DNA of 64,000 nt from Comamonas testosteroni (GCA_008727115.1 CP044131.1:3782001-3846000); one strand, 5' to 3'. Shown: positions 28,329-38,693, counted from the stretch's first letter. A program made the numbers and translations. Notes: generated by a model not told the origin, from the letters alone.

Positions 28329-29522
28329 GTGAACAATCCACGACTCAACTTCTCGCTGTCAGCCTTGCTGCTGACCAGCGGCCTGGCCTTGCTGGCCGGC
28401 TGCGCTGCGGGCCCACAGCGCCAGCCAGTGATCTGCAGCAGTCCTGAAGCCACCCCGTGGACGCTGCTGGGCGAGCTGCGCTGGCCACATGACCTGCAAT
28501 TTGCCGGCACCACGGTGGGCGGCCTGTCCGGCATCGATTACGACCGCAGCAGCGGCCTGTACTACCTGATCAGCGATGATCGCTCGAGCCACGACGCAGC
28601 GCGCTTTTATACCGCCCGCATTCGCTATGACGCTGCCGGGCTGCATGAGGTCAGTCTGCAAAGTGCAACGCGCCTGCTGAGCCCCACACAAAAACCGTTT
28701 GCCAGCAGCAAAACGCCTGAGCCCAACATTGCCACGCCCGATGCCGAAGCACTGCGCGTACTGCCCGGCGGGCGGTCTTTGCTCTGGAGCTCGGAGGGCG
28801 ACTTTGCGCGTGGCTTTGGCCCGCAGCTGATTCAATCCAGCACCGATGGCCACTGGCAGCAGGAATGGCCGCTGCCGCCCGGCCACGCCTTGAGCTCCCA
28901 CAAAGCCGAAGGCCCGCGCAACAACTTCACGCTGGAAGGCATGGCACTCAGCGACGACGGCCACATGCTATGGACGGCCATGGAAGCCCCACTCAGGCAG
29001 GACGGCCCCATGCCTTCCTTCCGCACGACCGGCGCCACAACCGGCGGCCCCATCCGCATCACCGCCTATGACACGGCCACGCGCCAGCCGCTGCGCCAGA
29101 TGGCCTATCTGCCAGACGCTTTGCCTACCGACCTGTGGATAAAGCGCCGCGCCCTCAACGGCGTCAGTGAAATACTGGCCGACGGGCCTGAGCACCTGCT
29201 GGTGCTGGAGCGATCCTTTGCGCCGCCGCTGCGCTTTGGGGCGCGCATCTACCGCATCAGCACGCAACCAGCGGTCAACACGCTCAACATGCCGCAGCTC
29301 AATCCAGACCTGCGCCAGGCGCTATCAAAAACGCTAGTGCTGGATCTGGCTGATGCAGGCCTGCAATCGGTGGACAACATCGAGGGCATGAGCTGGGGCC
29401 CGCCCCTGCCCGATGGCCGCCGCGTGCTGCTGCTGGTCAGCGACAACAACTTCAACCCCGCCGAAGTCACGCAGTTTGCCGCGCTGCGGCAAGAAACAGG
29501 CAGTTGCGCTGCGGGTTTATAG
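28329..29522 (+). CDS. Esterase-like activity of phytase family lipoprotein
   Basis: A GTG at 28329 gives 397 residues beginning with [18 protein letters not shown] and a lipobox LLAGC, so the mature protein is a lipoprotein. The body ([60 protein letters not shown]) matches the phytase-esterase-like beta-propeller family. The Shine-Dalgarno is weak, and longer in-frame starts exist upstream. Substrate unknown. It is divergent from aqpZ, and proC follows on the same strand. Confidence 0.85.
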   Translation: MNNPRLNFSLSALLLTSGLALLAGCAAGPQRQPVICSSPEATPWTLLGELRWPHDLQFAGTTVGGLSGIDYDRSSGLYYLISDDRSSHDAARFYTARIRYDAAGLHEVSLQSATRLLSPTQKPFASSKTPEPNIATPDAEALRVLPGGRSLLWSSEGDFARGFGPQLIQSSTDGHWQQEWPLPPGHALSSHKAEGPRNNFTLEGMALSDDGHMLWTAMEAPLRQDGPMPSFRTTGATTGGPIRITAYDTATRQPLRQMAYLPDALPTDLWIKRRALNGVSEILADGPEHLLVLERSFAPPLRFGARIYRISTQPAVNTLNMPQLNPDLRQALSKTLVLDLADAGLQSVDNIEGMSWGPPLPDGRRVLLLVSDNNFNPAEVTQFAALRQETGSCAAGL

Positions 29523-29561
29523 TTGCCGGCAACCTCTTTTTGCAGACCCCATTCCAAGACC

Positions 29562-30401
29562 ATGAGCCAGACGAACACCTCGCAAACCGCTTTTCCCCCC
29601 ATTGCCTTTATCGGCGGCGGCAATATGGCCAGCGCCATCATGGGCGGACTGATCCGCCAGGGTGTTCCGGCCAGCAGCATCATCGTGGTGGAGCCTTTTG
29701 AAGCCGCACGCGAGGCGCTGAAAACCAACTTCGGCATTGAAGCCCTGCCCGCTGCCACCGATGCGCTGCAAGCCGCGCAGCTCGTGGTCTGGGCCGTCAA
29801 GCCCCAGTGCTTCAAGGAAGCTGCTGCACCCGTGGCCGCACTCACCCGCAATGCCCTGCACCTGAGCGTGGCTGCCGGCATCACCACCGACAGCATCGCA
29901 AGCTGGATTGGCACGCAGCGCATCGTGCGCGCCATGCCCAATACGCCAGCGCTGGTGGGCAAGGGCATGACCGGCCTGTTTGCCCGCCCCGAAGTCGATG
30001 CCGCAGGCAAGGCCTTGATCGAAGCCGTGATCGGCAGCACGGGTGAATTCACCTGGGTGGACAAGGAAGAGCACCTGGACGCCGTGACCGCCCTGTCTGG
30101 CTCCGGCCCCGCCTATGTGTTTCTGTTCCTGGAAGCCATGACGCAGGCCGGCGTCAACATGGGCCTGAGCGCCGAGCAAAGCTACAAGCTGGCCGTGGCC
30201 ACCTTTGCCGGTGGTGCCGAACTGGCCGCCCGCTCCACAGAGAGCGCCGCAACACTGCGCGAGCGCGTGACCAGCAAGGGCGGCACCACGTACGCCGCCA
30301 TCACGCATATGCAAGCGCAGAAATTGCCTGAGCATTTCATGGAGGCCATGCGCCAGGCCCAGATCCGTGCACAGGAGCTGGCCGCCGAGTTTGGCCGCTA
30401 G
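29562..30401 (+). CDS. proC: Pyrroline-5-carboxylate reductase
   Basis: The 279-residue protein begins MSQTNTSQTAFPPIAFIGGG, with the NAD(P) motif IGGGNMASAIMGGLI and the P5CR signature LSGSGPAYVFLFLEAMTQAG followed by TSKGGTTYAAI. It reduces pyrroline-5-carboxylate to proline in the cytoplasm. It lies 39 bp after the phytase-like gene and is closed by a strong terminator. Confidence 0.96.
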   Translation: MSQTNTSQTAFPPIAFIGGGNMASAIMGGLIRQGVPASSIIVVEPFEAAREALKTNFGIEALPAATDALQAAQLVVWAVKPQCFKEAAAPVAALTRNALHLSVAAGITTDSIASWIGTQRIVRAMPNTPALVGKGMTGLFARPEVDAAGKALIEAVIGSTGEFTWVDKEEHLDAVTALSGSGPAYVFLFLEAMTQAGVNMGLSAEQSYKLAVATFAGGAELAARSTESAATLRERVTSKGGTTYAAITHMQAQKLPEHFMEAMRQAQIRAQELAAEFGR

Positions 30402-30430
30402 GCCGCCACTCAAGCGCCCATTCCCCCAAC

Positions 30431-30467
30431 AAAAAAGGCTTCTGCACTATTGGCAGAAGCCTTTTTT
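30431..30467 (+). terminator. Intrinsic terminator after proC
   Basis: AAAAAAGGCTTCTGC, loop of 7, GCAGAAGCCTTTTTT. A family B core (TTGATAGCTGCTTGCGCT) begins immediately after it. Confidence 0.92.
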
Positions 30468-30506
30468 GATAGCTGCTTGCGCTGGACTGGCAATGATTTC
30501 AGATAC
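30463..30506. repeat. Repeat family B, copy after proC
   Basis: TTTTTGATAGCTGCTTGCGC followed by TGGACTGGCAATGATTTCAG. The first part is shared with the copy inside pgpA (read on the opposite strand) and with the copy inside thiL. Confidence 0.6.
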
Positions 30507-30571
30507 AAAACACCCTGAAAACATTACCCACACAGCGGCAAGCGCTACACCTTTATCTGTTCAAAGCGAAA

Positions 30572-31468
30572 TCACTTCAGCAAAAATCCCAGGGCCACGC
30601 CCGCAAAAACACTGGCACCTATCCAGTGGCTCTTGCTGAAGGCGACAAAGCAGCCTTCACGCGTGCGGTGGCGAATCAGCGTGTAGTGCCAGGCAATCTG
30701 CGCAGCCGCCACGGCCATGCCCAGCCAGAAGGGCCAGCCCAGCTGATACGGTGCCAGCACCCAGGCGATCAGGCCCCAGCACAGCACAAAAAAGCCCATC
30801 ACGCCCGCCACATCAAAGCGGCCCAGGGTGATGGCCGAAGTCTTCATGCCGATCTTCAGGTCATCGTCGCGATCGACCATGGCGTATTCGGTGTCATAGG
30901 CCAGCACCAGAAACATATTGGCCAGCCACAGCGTCCAGGCCGTGGCGTTGACCTCGCCGATCACCGCCGCAAACGCAATCACGATGCCGAAGTTGAAGGC
31001 AATGCCCAGAAAGGCCTGGGGCATGGAAAAAAAGCGCTTGGTGAATGGGTAGAGGATGGTGAACAGCACCGCGGGCACCGACCATGCTACGGCCTCCCAT
31101 CGGGTGGACAGCACCAAGCCAAACGAGACCAGCGTCAGCACCAGGCCCACCATGGCCGCTTCCTTGACCGAGACCTGTCCGCTGGTGATGGGGCGCTGCG
31201 TGGTGCGCTTGACGTGCTTGTCAAAGTCGCGGTCGGCAATGTCGTTGATGGTGCAGCCGGCGCTGCGCATCAGCACCGTGCCCAGCACAAAGACGATCAG
31301 CAGATGCCAGCCCGGGAAACCATCCGCAGCCACCCACAGAGCCACCAGGGTGGGCCAGACCAGCACCAGCCAGCCGGCAGGACGGTCAAAACGAATCAGA
31401 TCCAGATACAGCGACAAGCGGCTGCGCTGCGGCGCTGGCGTGGGTGATGTGGGTGTGGATGCAGTCAT
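30572..31468 (-). CDS. ubiA: 4-hydroxybenzoate polyprenyltransferase
   Basis: From the ATG at 31468 the product is 298 residues of mostly membrane segments, with the prenyl-diphosphate motif NDIADRDFD (residues about 70-80) and the second Asp-rich motif [17 protein letters not shown]. It attaches the octaprenyl chain to 4-hydroxybenzoate in ubiquinone synthesis at the inner membrane. A GTG 15 bp upstream is possible. It stands alone, after oxyR on the same strand. Confidence 0.95.
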   Translation of the reverse strand: MTASTPTSPTPAPQRSRLSLYLDLIRFDRPAGWLVLVWPTLVALWVAADGFPGWHLLIVFVLGTVLMRSAGCTINDIADRDFDKHVKRTTQRPITSGQVSVKEAAMVGLVLTLVSFGLVLSTRWEAVAWSVPAVLFTILYPFTKRFFSMPQAFLGIAFNFGIVIAFAAVIGEVNATAWTLWLANMFLVLAYDTEYAMVDRDDDLKIGMKTSAITLGRFDVAGVMGFFVLCWGLIAWVLAPYQLGWPFWLGMAVAAAQIAWHYTLIRHRTREGCFVAFSKSHWIGASVFAGVALGFLLK

Positions 31469-31590
31469 GAGAAGCGGGCACAAAGTTCAGGCGCAGTACA
31501 CATTGTGCCGTGCATGGCCTGCGCCCTGTCCACAGCGCCATCACGGGCCTGCCACTGCCCAAACTCTTGCCCTTGAGGCCATGACATGAA

Positions 31591-31610
31591 AAGGCCGCAG
31601 ATGCGGCCTT
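31591..31610 (-). terminator. Intrinsic terminator after oxyR
   Basis: On the minus strand AAGGCCGCA and TGCGGCCTT form a tight hairpin followed by TTCATG (CCTTTTC). It is located 52 bp past the oxyR stop. Confidence 0.75.
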
Positions 31611-31662
31611 GGTGCGTGTTTGCAACGCGCTTGGAATGCGCTTGAAACCAGCAAGCGCTGGT

Positions 31663-32631
31663 TTACTCCGTCAGTCGCTTCACCCCCGGCAGCGGGCTGG
31701 CATACACCGCATTGCGCAAGGCGGCAATGGCTTCGTAGCGGGTAAAGCTGCGGCGCCACGCCAGAACCACACGGCGTGTCGGAGGGGCGATGCCATCCTC
31801 TTCATGAATGGGCAAGTAACGGATATGAGGCTCATCGACACGGCGACGGCGCTCGGTCGTAACCAGCGCCTCTTCCGGCACGGACAGGCGCGGCACCAGA
31901 GTCACACCCATGCCTGCAGCCACCATGTATTTGATGGTTTCCAGCGAGGAGCCTTCAAACGTGCGGCGAATGCCTTCAGAGTTGCTGGCATAGCGCGCAA
32001 ACTCGGGACAGACCTCCAGCACATGGTCACGAAAGCAGTGACCTGCACCCAGCAGCAGCATGGTCTCGTTCTTGAGTTCGGTGGTGGAGACGCTTTTTTT
32101 CGCCGCCAGCGGGTGGGTGCTGGGAACAGCGGCCATGAAAGGCTCGTCATACAGCGGAGCCAGTGCCAGCCCGGTGTCCGGGAAAGGCTCGGCCATGATG
32201 GCGCAGTCGATCTCACCCGTGCGCAGCATCTCCAGCAGCTTGACCGTGAAGTTCTCCTGCAACATGAGCGGCATCTGCGGCGTCATGTTGATGGAGTTGC
32301 GCACCAGATCTGGCAACAGATAGGGGCCAATGGTGTAGATCACACCCAGCGTCAGCACTCCGCACAGCGGGTCTTTGCCGCGCTTGGCAATTTCCTTGAT
32401 CTCGTTGGCCTGCTCCAGCACGCTTTGCGCCTGACGCACGATTTCCTCGCCCAGCGAGGTCACCGAAACTTCGCCAGCACTGCGCTCGAAGATCTTGACA
32501 TCAAGCTCTTCTTCCAGCTTCTTGATGGCCACGGACAACGTAGGCTGGGAAACATAGCAAGCTTCGGCGGCTCTGCCAAAGTGCTTTTCCCGTGCTACGG
32601 CCACGATGTACTTCAATTCGGTAAGCGTCAT
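31663..32631 (-). CDS. oxyR: Hydrogen peroxide-sensing regulator OxyR
   Basis: The 322-residue LysR-type regulator has an N-terminal winged HTH (RAAEACYVSQPTLSVAIKKL) and the redox pair C199 and C208 in the segment GAGHCFRDHVLEVC, at exactly the E. coli OxyR positions. The protein activates peroxide defence genes when the disulfide forms. It follows recG on the same strand after a 217-bp gap that contains no gene, presumably its promoter. Confidence 0.95.
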   Translation of the reverse strand: MTLTELKYIVAVAREKHFGRAAEACYVSQPTLSVAIKKLEEELDVKIFERSAGEVSVTSLGEEIVRQAQSVLEQANEIKEIAKRGKDPLCGVLTLGVIYTIGPYLLPDLVRNSINMTPQMPLMLQENFTVKLLEMLRTGEIDCAIMAEPFPDTGLALAPLYDEPFMAAVPSTHPLAAKKSVSTTELKNETMLLLGAGHCFRDHVLEVCPEFARYASNSEGIRRTFEGSSLETIKYMVAAGMGVTLVPRLSVPEEALVTTERRRRVDEPHIRYLPIHEEDGIAPPTRRVVLAWRRSFTRYEAIAALRNAVYASPLPGVKRLTE

Positions 32632-32848
32632 AAATAGTCGGTGATGCAGTTCACCAATAACAGCATTGATTCATCTAATGGAGTGCATTCAAACACAGAT
32701 CGACTCCACCAGAAATTACAAACACATCCGCAAAAGCAGCATTGCCAATGCTTTGCGGGTATTTGCCCCCAAAGAGCCGCCATCAAGCCTGAGGCAGGCA
32801 AGAGAGCCTCAGACCCCTTACCTTCACCAGAAGCATGAGCCAGCCCAT

Positions 32849-35032
32849 CTAAGCCTTCAGATATTCGGCCTTGCCCCCCAGCCAGCGACTGACATGGCGT
32901 GCCGCCAGTGCCGGATATTGCTCCAGCATATGCGGTGCCAGCTCACGCGCCCAATCCAGCAGCAAAACGTCCTGCTCCAGATCGGCAAAGCGCAGCATGG
33001 GCGCTCCTGACTGCCTGGCTCCCAGAAATTCTCCCGGGCCACGAATTTCCAGATCGCGCCGCGCGATTTCGAAGCCATCGTTGGTCTCCGCCATGGCTCG
33101 CAGTCGTTCCTTGCCGGTATCCGACAGGCGTCCGTTGTCGTTGACGGAATACAGCAGGACGCAGGCCGATGCAGCAGCTCCCCGGCCAACCCGGCCGCGC
33201 AGCTGGTGCAGCTGCGAGAGCCCAAAGCGCTCGGAATGCTCGACCACCATCAAACTGGCGTTGGGTACATCCACCCCCACCTCGATCACGGTGGTGGACA
33301 CCAGCACCCCCATGACACCGGCGGTGAACAGCTCCATCACGGCTTTTTTCTCAGCCACCGGCATGCGCGAGTGCAGCAGGCCCACCATGACGCCCGGCAG
33401 CATTTCGCTCAAATATTCGTGGGTCGCCGTAGCATTGGACAAATCCAGCGCCTCGCTTTCCTCAATCAGCGGGCAGACCCAGTACACCTGCCGTCCGCTG
33501 GCAACCTGTGCGCCAATGCGCTCTATCACCTCATCCTTGCGGCTGTCGGAGATCAGCTTGGTGACGATGGGGGTACGCCCCGGCGGCAGCTCGTCGATGG
33601 TGGAGACATCAAGGTCGGCGTAATAGCTCATGGCCAGCGTACGTGGAATGGGCGTGGCGCTCATCATCAGCATATGCGGCTCAAGCCCTGTTGCCGCCAG
33701 CTTTTGCCGCAGCGCCAGTCGCTGTGCCACGCCAAAGCGATGCTGCTCATCAATCACGGCCAGGGCCAGGTTCTTGAACTGCACCTGCTCCTGAATCACG
33801 GCATGGGTGCCCACGACCAAGGCCGCTTCCCCGCTGGCAACCAGCGCCAGCATTTCGGCGCGCTCCTTTTTCTTTTGCGCCCCCGCCAGCCAGGCAACTT
33901 TCTTGCCCAAGGGAGCGAGCAAAGCCTCCAGCCAGCCCACCATCTTTCCAAAATGCTGCTCGGCCAGAATCTCGGTCGGAGCCATCAGCGCGCATTGCCA
34001 GCCGGCTTCAATGCAGGCAACGGCAGCCAAGGCCGACACCACGGTCTTGCCCGACCCCACATCCCCTTGCAGCAGGCGGTGCATGGGCACAGGGCGCTCC
34101 ATATCGGCACAAATCTCCGCCACCACTCGCTGCTGCGCGCCCGTCAAGCCAAAGGGCAGCTGGGCCATGAATTGCTGCGTCAGCCCTTGCAGGCCCGCCT
34201 GCGGCCTGAGCTGCGGGGCGCGCAATCTGGCTCGCTCCCGCTTGGCCTCGTATTGCGAGAGCTGCTGCGCCAGCAGTTCCTCCGCCTTGAGCCTCTGCCA
34301 GGCAGGGTGCGAATGATCTTCCAGCGTCACCAGGGCCACATCGGGTGTTGGATGATGCAGAAAAGTGAGCGCATTGCGCAGGTCATACGCTGCCTGCAGC
34401 CCATTTTCACTATAGAACTGAGCAATCGGTGGCTCTTGTCCCGGCGGCAAAGTCTCCGAGAGGTCTGCGCGCAACAAGGCCGATGCAATGGCCCGGCGCA
34501 GATAGGCCTGGGGCAGGCTTGCTGTTGCCGGATAGACCGGCGTCAATGCCGTCGGCAGCTCTCCGCCTGCCACCCGAAAAGCGGGATGCATCATCTGCCT
34601 TCCCCAGAAGCCGCCCTTGACTTCCCCGCGAATTCGCAAGCGCGCACCGGGAGCCATGGTCTTTTGCTGTGAAGGGTAGAAGCTGAAGAACGTCAGCACA
34701 CAAGTGCCAGTGCCATCATCCACCGTGACCTTGAGCATGCGCCTAGGCCTCAGTTGCACTTCGCTGTGCGTGACCGTGGCCTCGATCTGAACAGTGTCGC
34801 CGTCGCGGGCATTTTTCAGTGCCACCAGGCGGGTTTCATCTTCGTAGCGCAAGGGCAGATGCAAAGCCAGGTCGATATCGCGCGTCAGCCCCATCTTCTG
34901 CAAGGCCTGCTGTGCAGGGCTGATCGTCTTTTTAGGTGTGGCCGCCTTGTCTGCATCGGCCTTTTTGACGCGAGTGCCGCTGCGCTTGGCAGCAGGCTTG
35001 GACTCCTCGGCAGGCTTTTTTGACACAGACAA
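32849..35032 (-). CDS. recG: ATP-dependent DNA helicase RecG
   Basis: The 727-residue protein starts at a TTG (35032) with AAGGAG 6 bp upstream. A lysine-rich N-terminal tail of about 40 residues precedes the wedge (OB) domain. The helicase core carries Walker A LLQGDVGSGKT, DEQH (in AVIDEQHRFGVAQR), MSATPIPRT, and motif VI QLRGRVGRG. RecG regresses stalled forks and resolves R-loops and D-loops. A LexA-like sequence lies 38 bp upstream. Confidence 0.96.
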   Translation of the reverse strand: MSVSKKPAEESKPAAKRSGTRVKKADADKAATPKKTISPAQQALQKMGLTRDIDLALHLPLRYEDETRLVALKNARDGDTVQIEATVTHSEVQLRPRRMLKVTVDDGTGTCVLTFFSFYPSQQKTMAPGARLRIRGEVKGGFWGRQMMHPAFRVAGGELPTALTPVYPATASLPQAYLRRAIASALLRADLSETLPPGQEPPIAQFYSENGLQAAYDLRNALTFLHHPTPDVALVTLEDHSHPAWQRLKAEELLAQQLSQYEAKRERARLRAPQLRPQAGLQGLTQQFMAQLPFGLTGAQQRVVAEICADMERPVPMHRLLQGDVGSGKTVVSALAAVACIEAGWQCALMAPTEILAEQHFGKMVGWLEALLAPLGKKVAWLAGAQKKKERAEMLALVASGEAALVVGTHAVIQEQVQFKNLALAVIDEQHRFGVAQRLALRQKLAATGLEPHMLMMSATPIPRTLAMSYYADLDVSTIDELPPGRTPIVTKLISDSRKDEVIERIGAQVASGRQVYWVCPLIEESEALDLSNATATHEYLSEMLPGVMVGLLHSRMPVAEKKAVMELFTAGVMGVLVSTTVIEVGVDVPNASLMVVEHSERFGLSQLHQLRGRVGRGAAASACVLLYSVNDNGRLSDTGKERLRAMAETNDGFEIARRDLEIRGPGEFLGARQSGAPMLRFADLEQDVLLLDWARELAPHMLEQYPALAARHVSRWLGGKAEYLKA

Positions 35033-35070
35033 CTCAGGCTCCTTGGCTACACTGTGTTTGCGGAATAAAC

Positions 35071-35089
35071 AGTGTATGTATGTACAGCA
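35071..35089. promoter_or_regulatory. LexA-like box between recG and the HD-GYP gene
   Basis: AGTGTATGTATGTACAGCA matches the classical SOS box pattern CTGT-N8-ACAG with one change in the outer triplets (GTGT). A second inverted repeat, TACACTGT and ACAGTGTA, flanks 13 bp just before it (35048-35076). The site is upstream of both divergent genes. Confidence 0.35.
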
Positions 35090-35176
35090 TGTTCGAGTTT
35101 ACGACAGCGGACCGTTGGCGAGGGCGCCTCAAAATCGCTAACATTCCTTTTGTTACTTTGTGTTTCTATAAATGGC

Positions 35177-36397
35177 ATGTTGAAGCGAGTTGATATCGAG
35201 CATCTGCGCGTGGGAATGTTTGTGCATGGGTTTTGTGGCTCGTGGATGGAGCACCCTTTTTTGCGCGCCCGCTTTCTCCTCGATCAGCCTCGCGATCTGG
35301 AGCGACTGCTCGCCACCACTGTCCGCCAGGCGTGGATCGACACCAGCAAGGGCGCAGACATCGCCGAACACATCGCTGCCGCTGAAGTGGCGGCCTCACC
35401 AGAAACAGAAGCCGCCACCACTCAGCCGCAACCGATACAAGCTGCCTCAACCCGCGTGGAGCTGCTTCAAGCCCGGCAAATCATCAGCCAGGCCTGTGAT
35501 GTCCTCAAAGACATGCTTCACGATGTACGCCTCGGCCATCCCGTCAACCTTCCCGCCTCTGGCCTGCTGGTGGAGGAGATGACGCAGTCCATTCAGCGCA
35601 ACCCGCATGCACTGATCAGCCTGGTGCGCTTGAAGACTGCGGACAACTACTCCTACATGCACAGCATCGCTGTGTGTGCCCTGATGATTGGCCTGGCCCG
35701 TCGCATGAATCTGGATGAGCATCAGGTTCATCAGGCAGGCATTGCAGGGCTGATGCATGACATTGGCAAAACGCAGATTCCACTGGAGGTGCTGAACAAG
35801 CCTGGCGCCTTGGACGCCCAGGAATGGGACATCATGAAGTCCCACCCTCGCAGGGGCTATGAAATTCTGAAGCCTCAAGGGCTGGATGAAGCGATCACCG
35901 ACGCCTGTCTGCATCATCACGAAAAAGTCGATGGCAGCGGCTACCCCGATGGCTTAAGGCAGGACGAAATCGGCCTGCTGGCTCGCATGGCTGCCGTCTG
36001 CGACATCTATGACGCCGTCACATCGGATCGCCCCTACAAAAAAGCCTGGCCACCGGCCATTGCCCTCCAGCGCATGGCGCAGTGGGCTCCTCAGCATTTC
36101 GACAAAGCCATCTTCGAGCAGTTTGTTCAGACCGTTGGCATCTACCCTCTGGGGTCGCTGGTACGGCTTCAATCGCAGCATCTGGCAGTGGTGACGGATG
36201 TCTCTCAGACTCGCCTCTTGACGCCTCAAGTGCGGCGCTTTTATTGCCTCCAGCAAAAGCGCCGCATCACCCCTGAGATCGTGGACCTTGCCACCCCGCA
36301 TGCCAGCAACGCAATCATCGGCCGCGAAGACCCTAGTGACTGGCCTTTTCGCAACCTTGAAGAGCTGTGGAGCCCTGCTGACGCCACACAGCCCTGA
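35177..36397 (+). CDS. HD-GYP domain cyclic di-GMP phosphodiesterase
   Basis: The product is 406 residues from the ATG at 35177. A DUF3391-like N-terminal domain (residues 1-130, IEHLRVGMFVHGF) is followed by an HD-GYP domain with HD at about 194-195 (LMHDIGKTQIP) and HHEKVDGSGYPDGL (about 247-260). All metal-binding residues appear intact, so hydrolysis of cyclic di-GMP is likely. There is no receiver or membrane segment. Upstream in-frame Met codons have no family support. It is divergent from recG, with queA following on the same strand. Confidence 0.92.
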   Translation: MLKRVDIEHLRVGMFVHGFCGSWMEHPFLRARFLLDQPRDLERLLATTVRQAWIDTSKGADIAEHIAAAEVAASPETEAATTQPQPIQAASTRVELLQARQIISQACDVLKDMLHDVRLGHPVNLPASGLLVEEMTQSIQRNPHALISLVRLKTADNYSYMHSIAVCALMIGLARRMNLDEHQVHQAGIAGLMHDIGKTQIPLEVLNKPGALDAQEWDIMKSHPRRGYEILKPQGLDEAITDACLHHHEKVDGSGYPDGLRQDEIGLLARMAAVCDIYDAVTSDRPYKKAWPPAIALQRMAQWAPQHFDKAIFEQFVQTVGIYPLGSLVRLQSQHLAVVTDVSQTRLLTPQVRRFYCLQQKRRITPEIVDLATPHASNAIIGREDPSDWPFRNLEELWSPADATQP

Positions 36398-36484
36398 GAC
36401 CAACAGCCCTCACGCTGATTTGCGACAATCACCCACTTGTTTGATTGAACTTGGAACGGGCTCCGTACGGCCCTCAAGCACTGC

Positions 36485-37573
36485 ATGTCTTCCTGCCCCC
36501 GTGAATTCACACTCAGCGACTTCGACTTCGAGCTGCCCGAATCTCTGATTGCCCAGCACCCCACCGCCGTTCGCAGCGCCTCGCGCCTGCTCGATGGCAG
36601 AAGCCTTCCTCCAACCGACCGCATCTTCCGAGAGTTGCCCGACCTGCTGCAGTCTGGTGACCTCTTGGTGTTCAACGACACCAAGGTCATCAAAGCCCGC
36701 ATCTTTGGCGAAAAAGCCAGCGGCGGAAAAATCGAGCTCCTGGTCGAGCGTGTGCTGCAGAACAATGAAGTCGTAGCACATATGCGCGTGAGCAAGAAAC
36801 CCCTGCCTGGTGCCAAGATCCATCTGTGCGGCGGCCTGCAAAATGGCGGCTTTGAAGCCACCCTGCTGGGGCGCTGGCCCGATGAAAACGGCCCGCTCTT
36901 CCACCTTGGCTTCAAGGGCAATAACGGCGAGTCACCTTATGACTTGCTGGAGCAGTTTGGCCATCTGCCTCTGCCTCCCTATATCGAGCGCCAGCAAAAC
37001 GCCGAACACGACCCTGATGAAAAGGAAGATAGCGAGCGCTATCAAACCGTGTTTGCCGCCCATCCCGGTGCCGTCGCAGCCCCTACTGCAGCCTTGCACT
37101 TCGATGAGAGCGTCCTTGCGGCACTGGAGGCCAAGGGCGTGGAACGCGCCAATGTCACCCTTCACGTAGGTGCCGGCACTTTTCAGCCCGTCAAGACCGA
37201 AAACATTGCCGACCACACCATGCACAGCGAGTGGTACGACATTCCCCTGCCCACACTGGCGGCCATGGAGCGCTGCCGCAAGAGAGGTGGCCGTATCGTC
37301 GCCGTGGGAACCACCACCGTTCGCACACTGGAATCTTGGGCGAAGTACGGCAATATCAGCGGCGATACCAGCATCTTCATCACCCCCGGCTTCCAGTACC
37401 AGGTCGTCGATATGCTGATCACCAACTTCCACCTGCCCAAGAGCACGCTGATGATGCTGGTCAGCGCGTTTGCCGGTTACGAACACATCATGAGCATGTA
37501 CCAGCACGCCATTGCCCAACACTACCGCTTCTTCAGCTATGGAGACTCCATGCTGCTGGAACGCAAACGCTGA
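36485..37573 (+). CDS. queA: S-adenosylmethionine:tRNA ribosyltransferase-isomerase
   Basis: The 362-residue protein contains [57 protein letters not shown] and [19 protein letters not shown], the QueA signature series. It transfers and isomerises the ribosyl group of SAM onto preQ1 in tRNA during queuosine synthesis. tgt does not follow. The next gene is the Wzz-like protein after a long hairpin. Confidence 0.97.
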   Translation: MSSCPREFTLSDFDFELPESLIAQHPTAVRSASRLLDGRSLPPTDRIFRELPDLLQSGDLLVFNDTKVIKARIFGEKASGGKIELLVERVLQNNEVVAHMRVSKKPLPGAKIHLCGGLQNGGFEATLLGRWPDENGPLFHLGFKGNNGESPYDLLEQFGHLPLPPYIERQQNAEHDPDEKEDSERYQTVFAAHPGAVAAPTAALHFDESVLAALEAKGVERANVTLHVGAGTFQPVKTENIADHTMHSEWYDIPLPTLAAMERCRKRGGRIVAVGTTTVRTLESWAKYGNISGDTSIFITPGFQYQVVDMLITNFHLPKSTLMMLVSAFAGYEHIMSMYQHAIAQHYRFFSYGDSMLLERKR

Positions 37574-37590
37574 TTGGCAGCACCACACCT

Positions 37591-37633
37591 GTGCATTTCA
37601 TGAATTCAAAAGAAAGCGTTACATGAAATGCAC
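37591..37633. terminator. Long inverted repeat after queA
   Basis: GTGCATTTCATG (37591-37602) and CATGAAATGCAC (37622-37633) are perfect 12-bp complements around a 19-nt loop. The stem extends four more pairs outward (ACCT with GGGT, one wobble). There is no U-run, so it may be a processing/stability element or operator rather than a simple terminator. An isolated AGGAGG follows at 37650 without a start codon at usable distance. Confidence 0.5.
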
Positions 37634-37701
37634 GGGTGCATCAGTGCCAGGAGGTAGATTTACAGGTTTAATCGAATTACTTGTTCATTCCTAAACACTC
37701 A

Positions 37702-38562
37702 ATGGAAATACAAAACCAAAACCCACAGGATGCAGAGCTCGACCTACTGGATCTGCTGGTCACACTGGCGGAGAACTGGAAGCTTTTAGTTTTTGCGCCA
37801 TTGCTTGCGGGTATTGCCGCATATGGCATTGGCTTTGTCATTCCCAAAACCTTCGCAAGCAGCTCATCTGTTCAGGTGGAGCGCACCGGATCAAGCTTTA
37901 CCGCCCCCATGGCCGCCAGTTTGGCCATGTCTGCAGACGTGCTGCATCAAGTTGCCCCCGTTGCGGGCCTGGACGATGGCCTGACCAAGGAAGAGATCTA
38001 TAAAAAACTCAGCAAGCGCATCACCGTCAATGTCGGCAAGCAGGACAAGCTGCTGAATATTGCAACGCAGGCCAAATCGCCCGAAGCGGCTCAAAAGCTC
38101 AACCAGGCACTGCTGGACACCTTGTTTCCTCTGAGCAAGCCACGTGGCCTAGAAAAAAAGCAGCTGGAAATACAGCTGGCGACCGAAAAAGAGCGTCTAC
38201 AAGAATCCGTCAAGCTCGAACAGGACACCGCCGCTAATCTTGCGTCCGGCAAAAGCATGAGCGATGCCTCCAGTCGCCTTTACGGCGAGCTGCTCGCCGC
38301 CAACAGCACTCGCCAGCGCGCCATTCTGGATATGGAGCGCCGCCTCGCGGGCCTGGATCAAGACGATGTGATTCAGATGCCCACCCTGCCCGAACAGTCC
38401 GTCAAGCCGAAAAAATCCTTGCTTGCGATTGGCAGCGCAGTGGCCACTGGTTTGGTGCTGCTACTGTTTGTTTTCATTCGTCAGGCAGTGCGCACCGCAA
38501 AAGAGTCTTCACCCGAGCAAGCCGACAAGCTCGCTCGTATCCGCAAGGCCATGCCCTGGTAA
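37702..38562 (+). CDS. Wzz-type chain-length determinant domain protein
   Basis: From the ATG at 37702 the product is 286 residues. Two membrane segments (about residues 28-50 and 241-262) flank a periplasmic coiled-coil-forming region, the layout of polysaccharide co-polymerases. The segment AELDLLDLLVTLAENWKLL is typical of the Wzz N terminus. There is no Shine-Dalgarno near this ATG, and a TTG 21 bp upstream is an alternative. No polysaccharide genes are nearby, so the partner polymer is unknown. Confidence 0.82.
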   Translation: MEIQNQNPQDAELDLLDLLVTLAENWKLLVFAPLLAGIAAYGIGFVIPKTFASSSSVQVERTGSSFTAPMAASLAMSADVLHQVAPVAGLDDGLTKEEIYKKLSKRITVNVGKQDKLLNIATQAKSPEAAQKLNQALLDTLFPLSKPRGLEKKQLEIQLATEKERLQESVKLEQDTAANLASGKSMSDASSRLYGELLAANSTRQRAILDMERRLAGLDQDDVIQMPTLPEQSVKPKKSLLAIGSAVATGLVLLLFVFIRQAVRTAKESSPEQADKLARIRKAMPW

Positions 38563-38580
38563 GGCAAACCGATCCGCATC

Positions 38581-38610
38581 AAAAACCGCGTGTTGGCACG
38601 CGGTTTTTTT
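38581..38610. terminator. Terminator between wzz-like gene and ung
   Basis: AAAAACCGCGTG, loop TTGG, CACGCGGTTTTTTT. Convergent genes on both sides. Confidence 0.9.
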
Positions 38611-38693
38611 GTTTTCATCAGGGTCCGGTGAGCCGCACACCAAAAATCGCTTCAGGCTGCAGCCGATTTTCTTTAGCCCAGATCGGTTCCACC

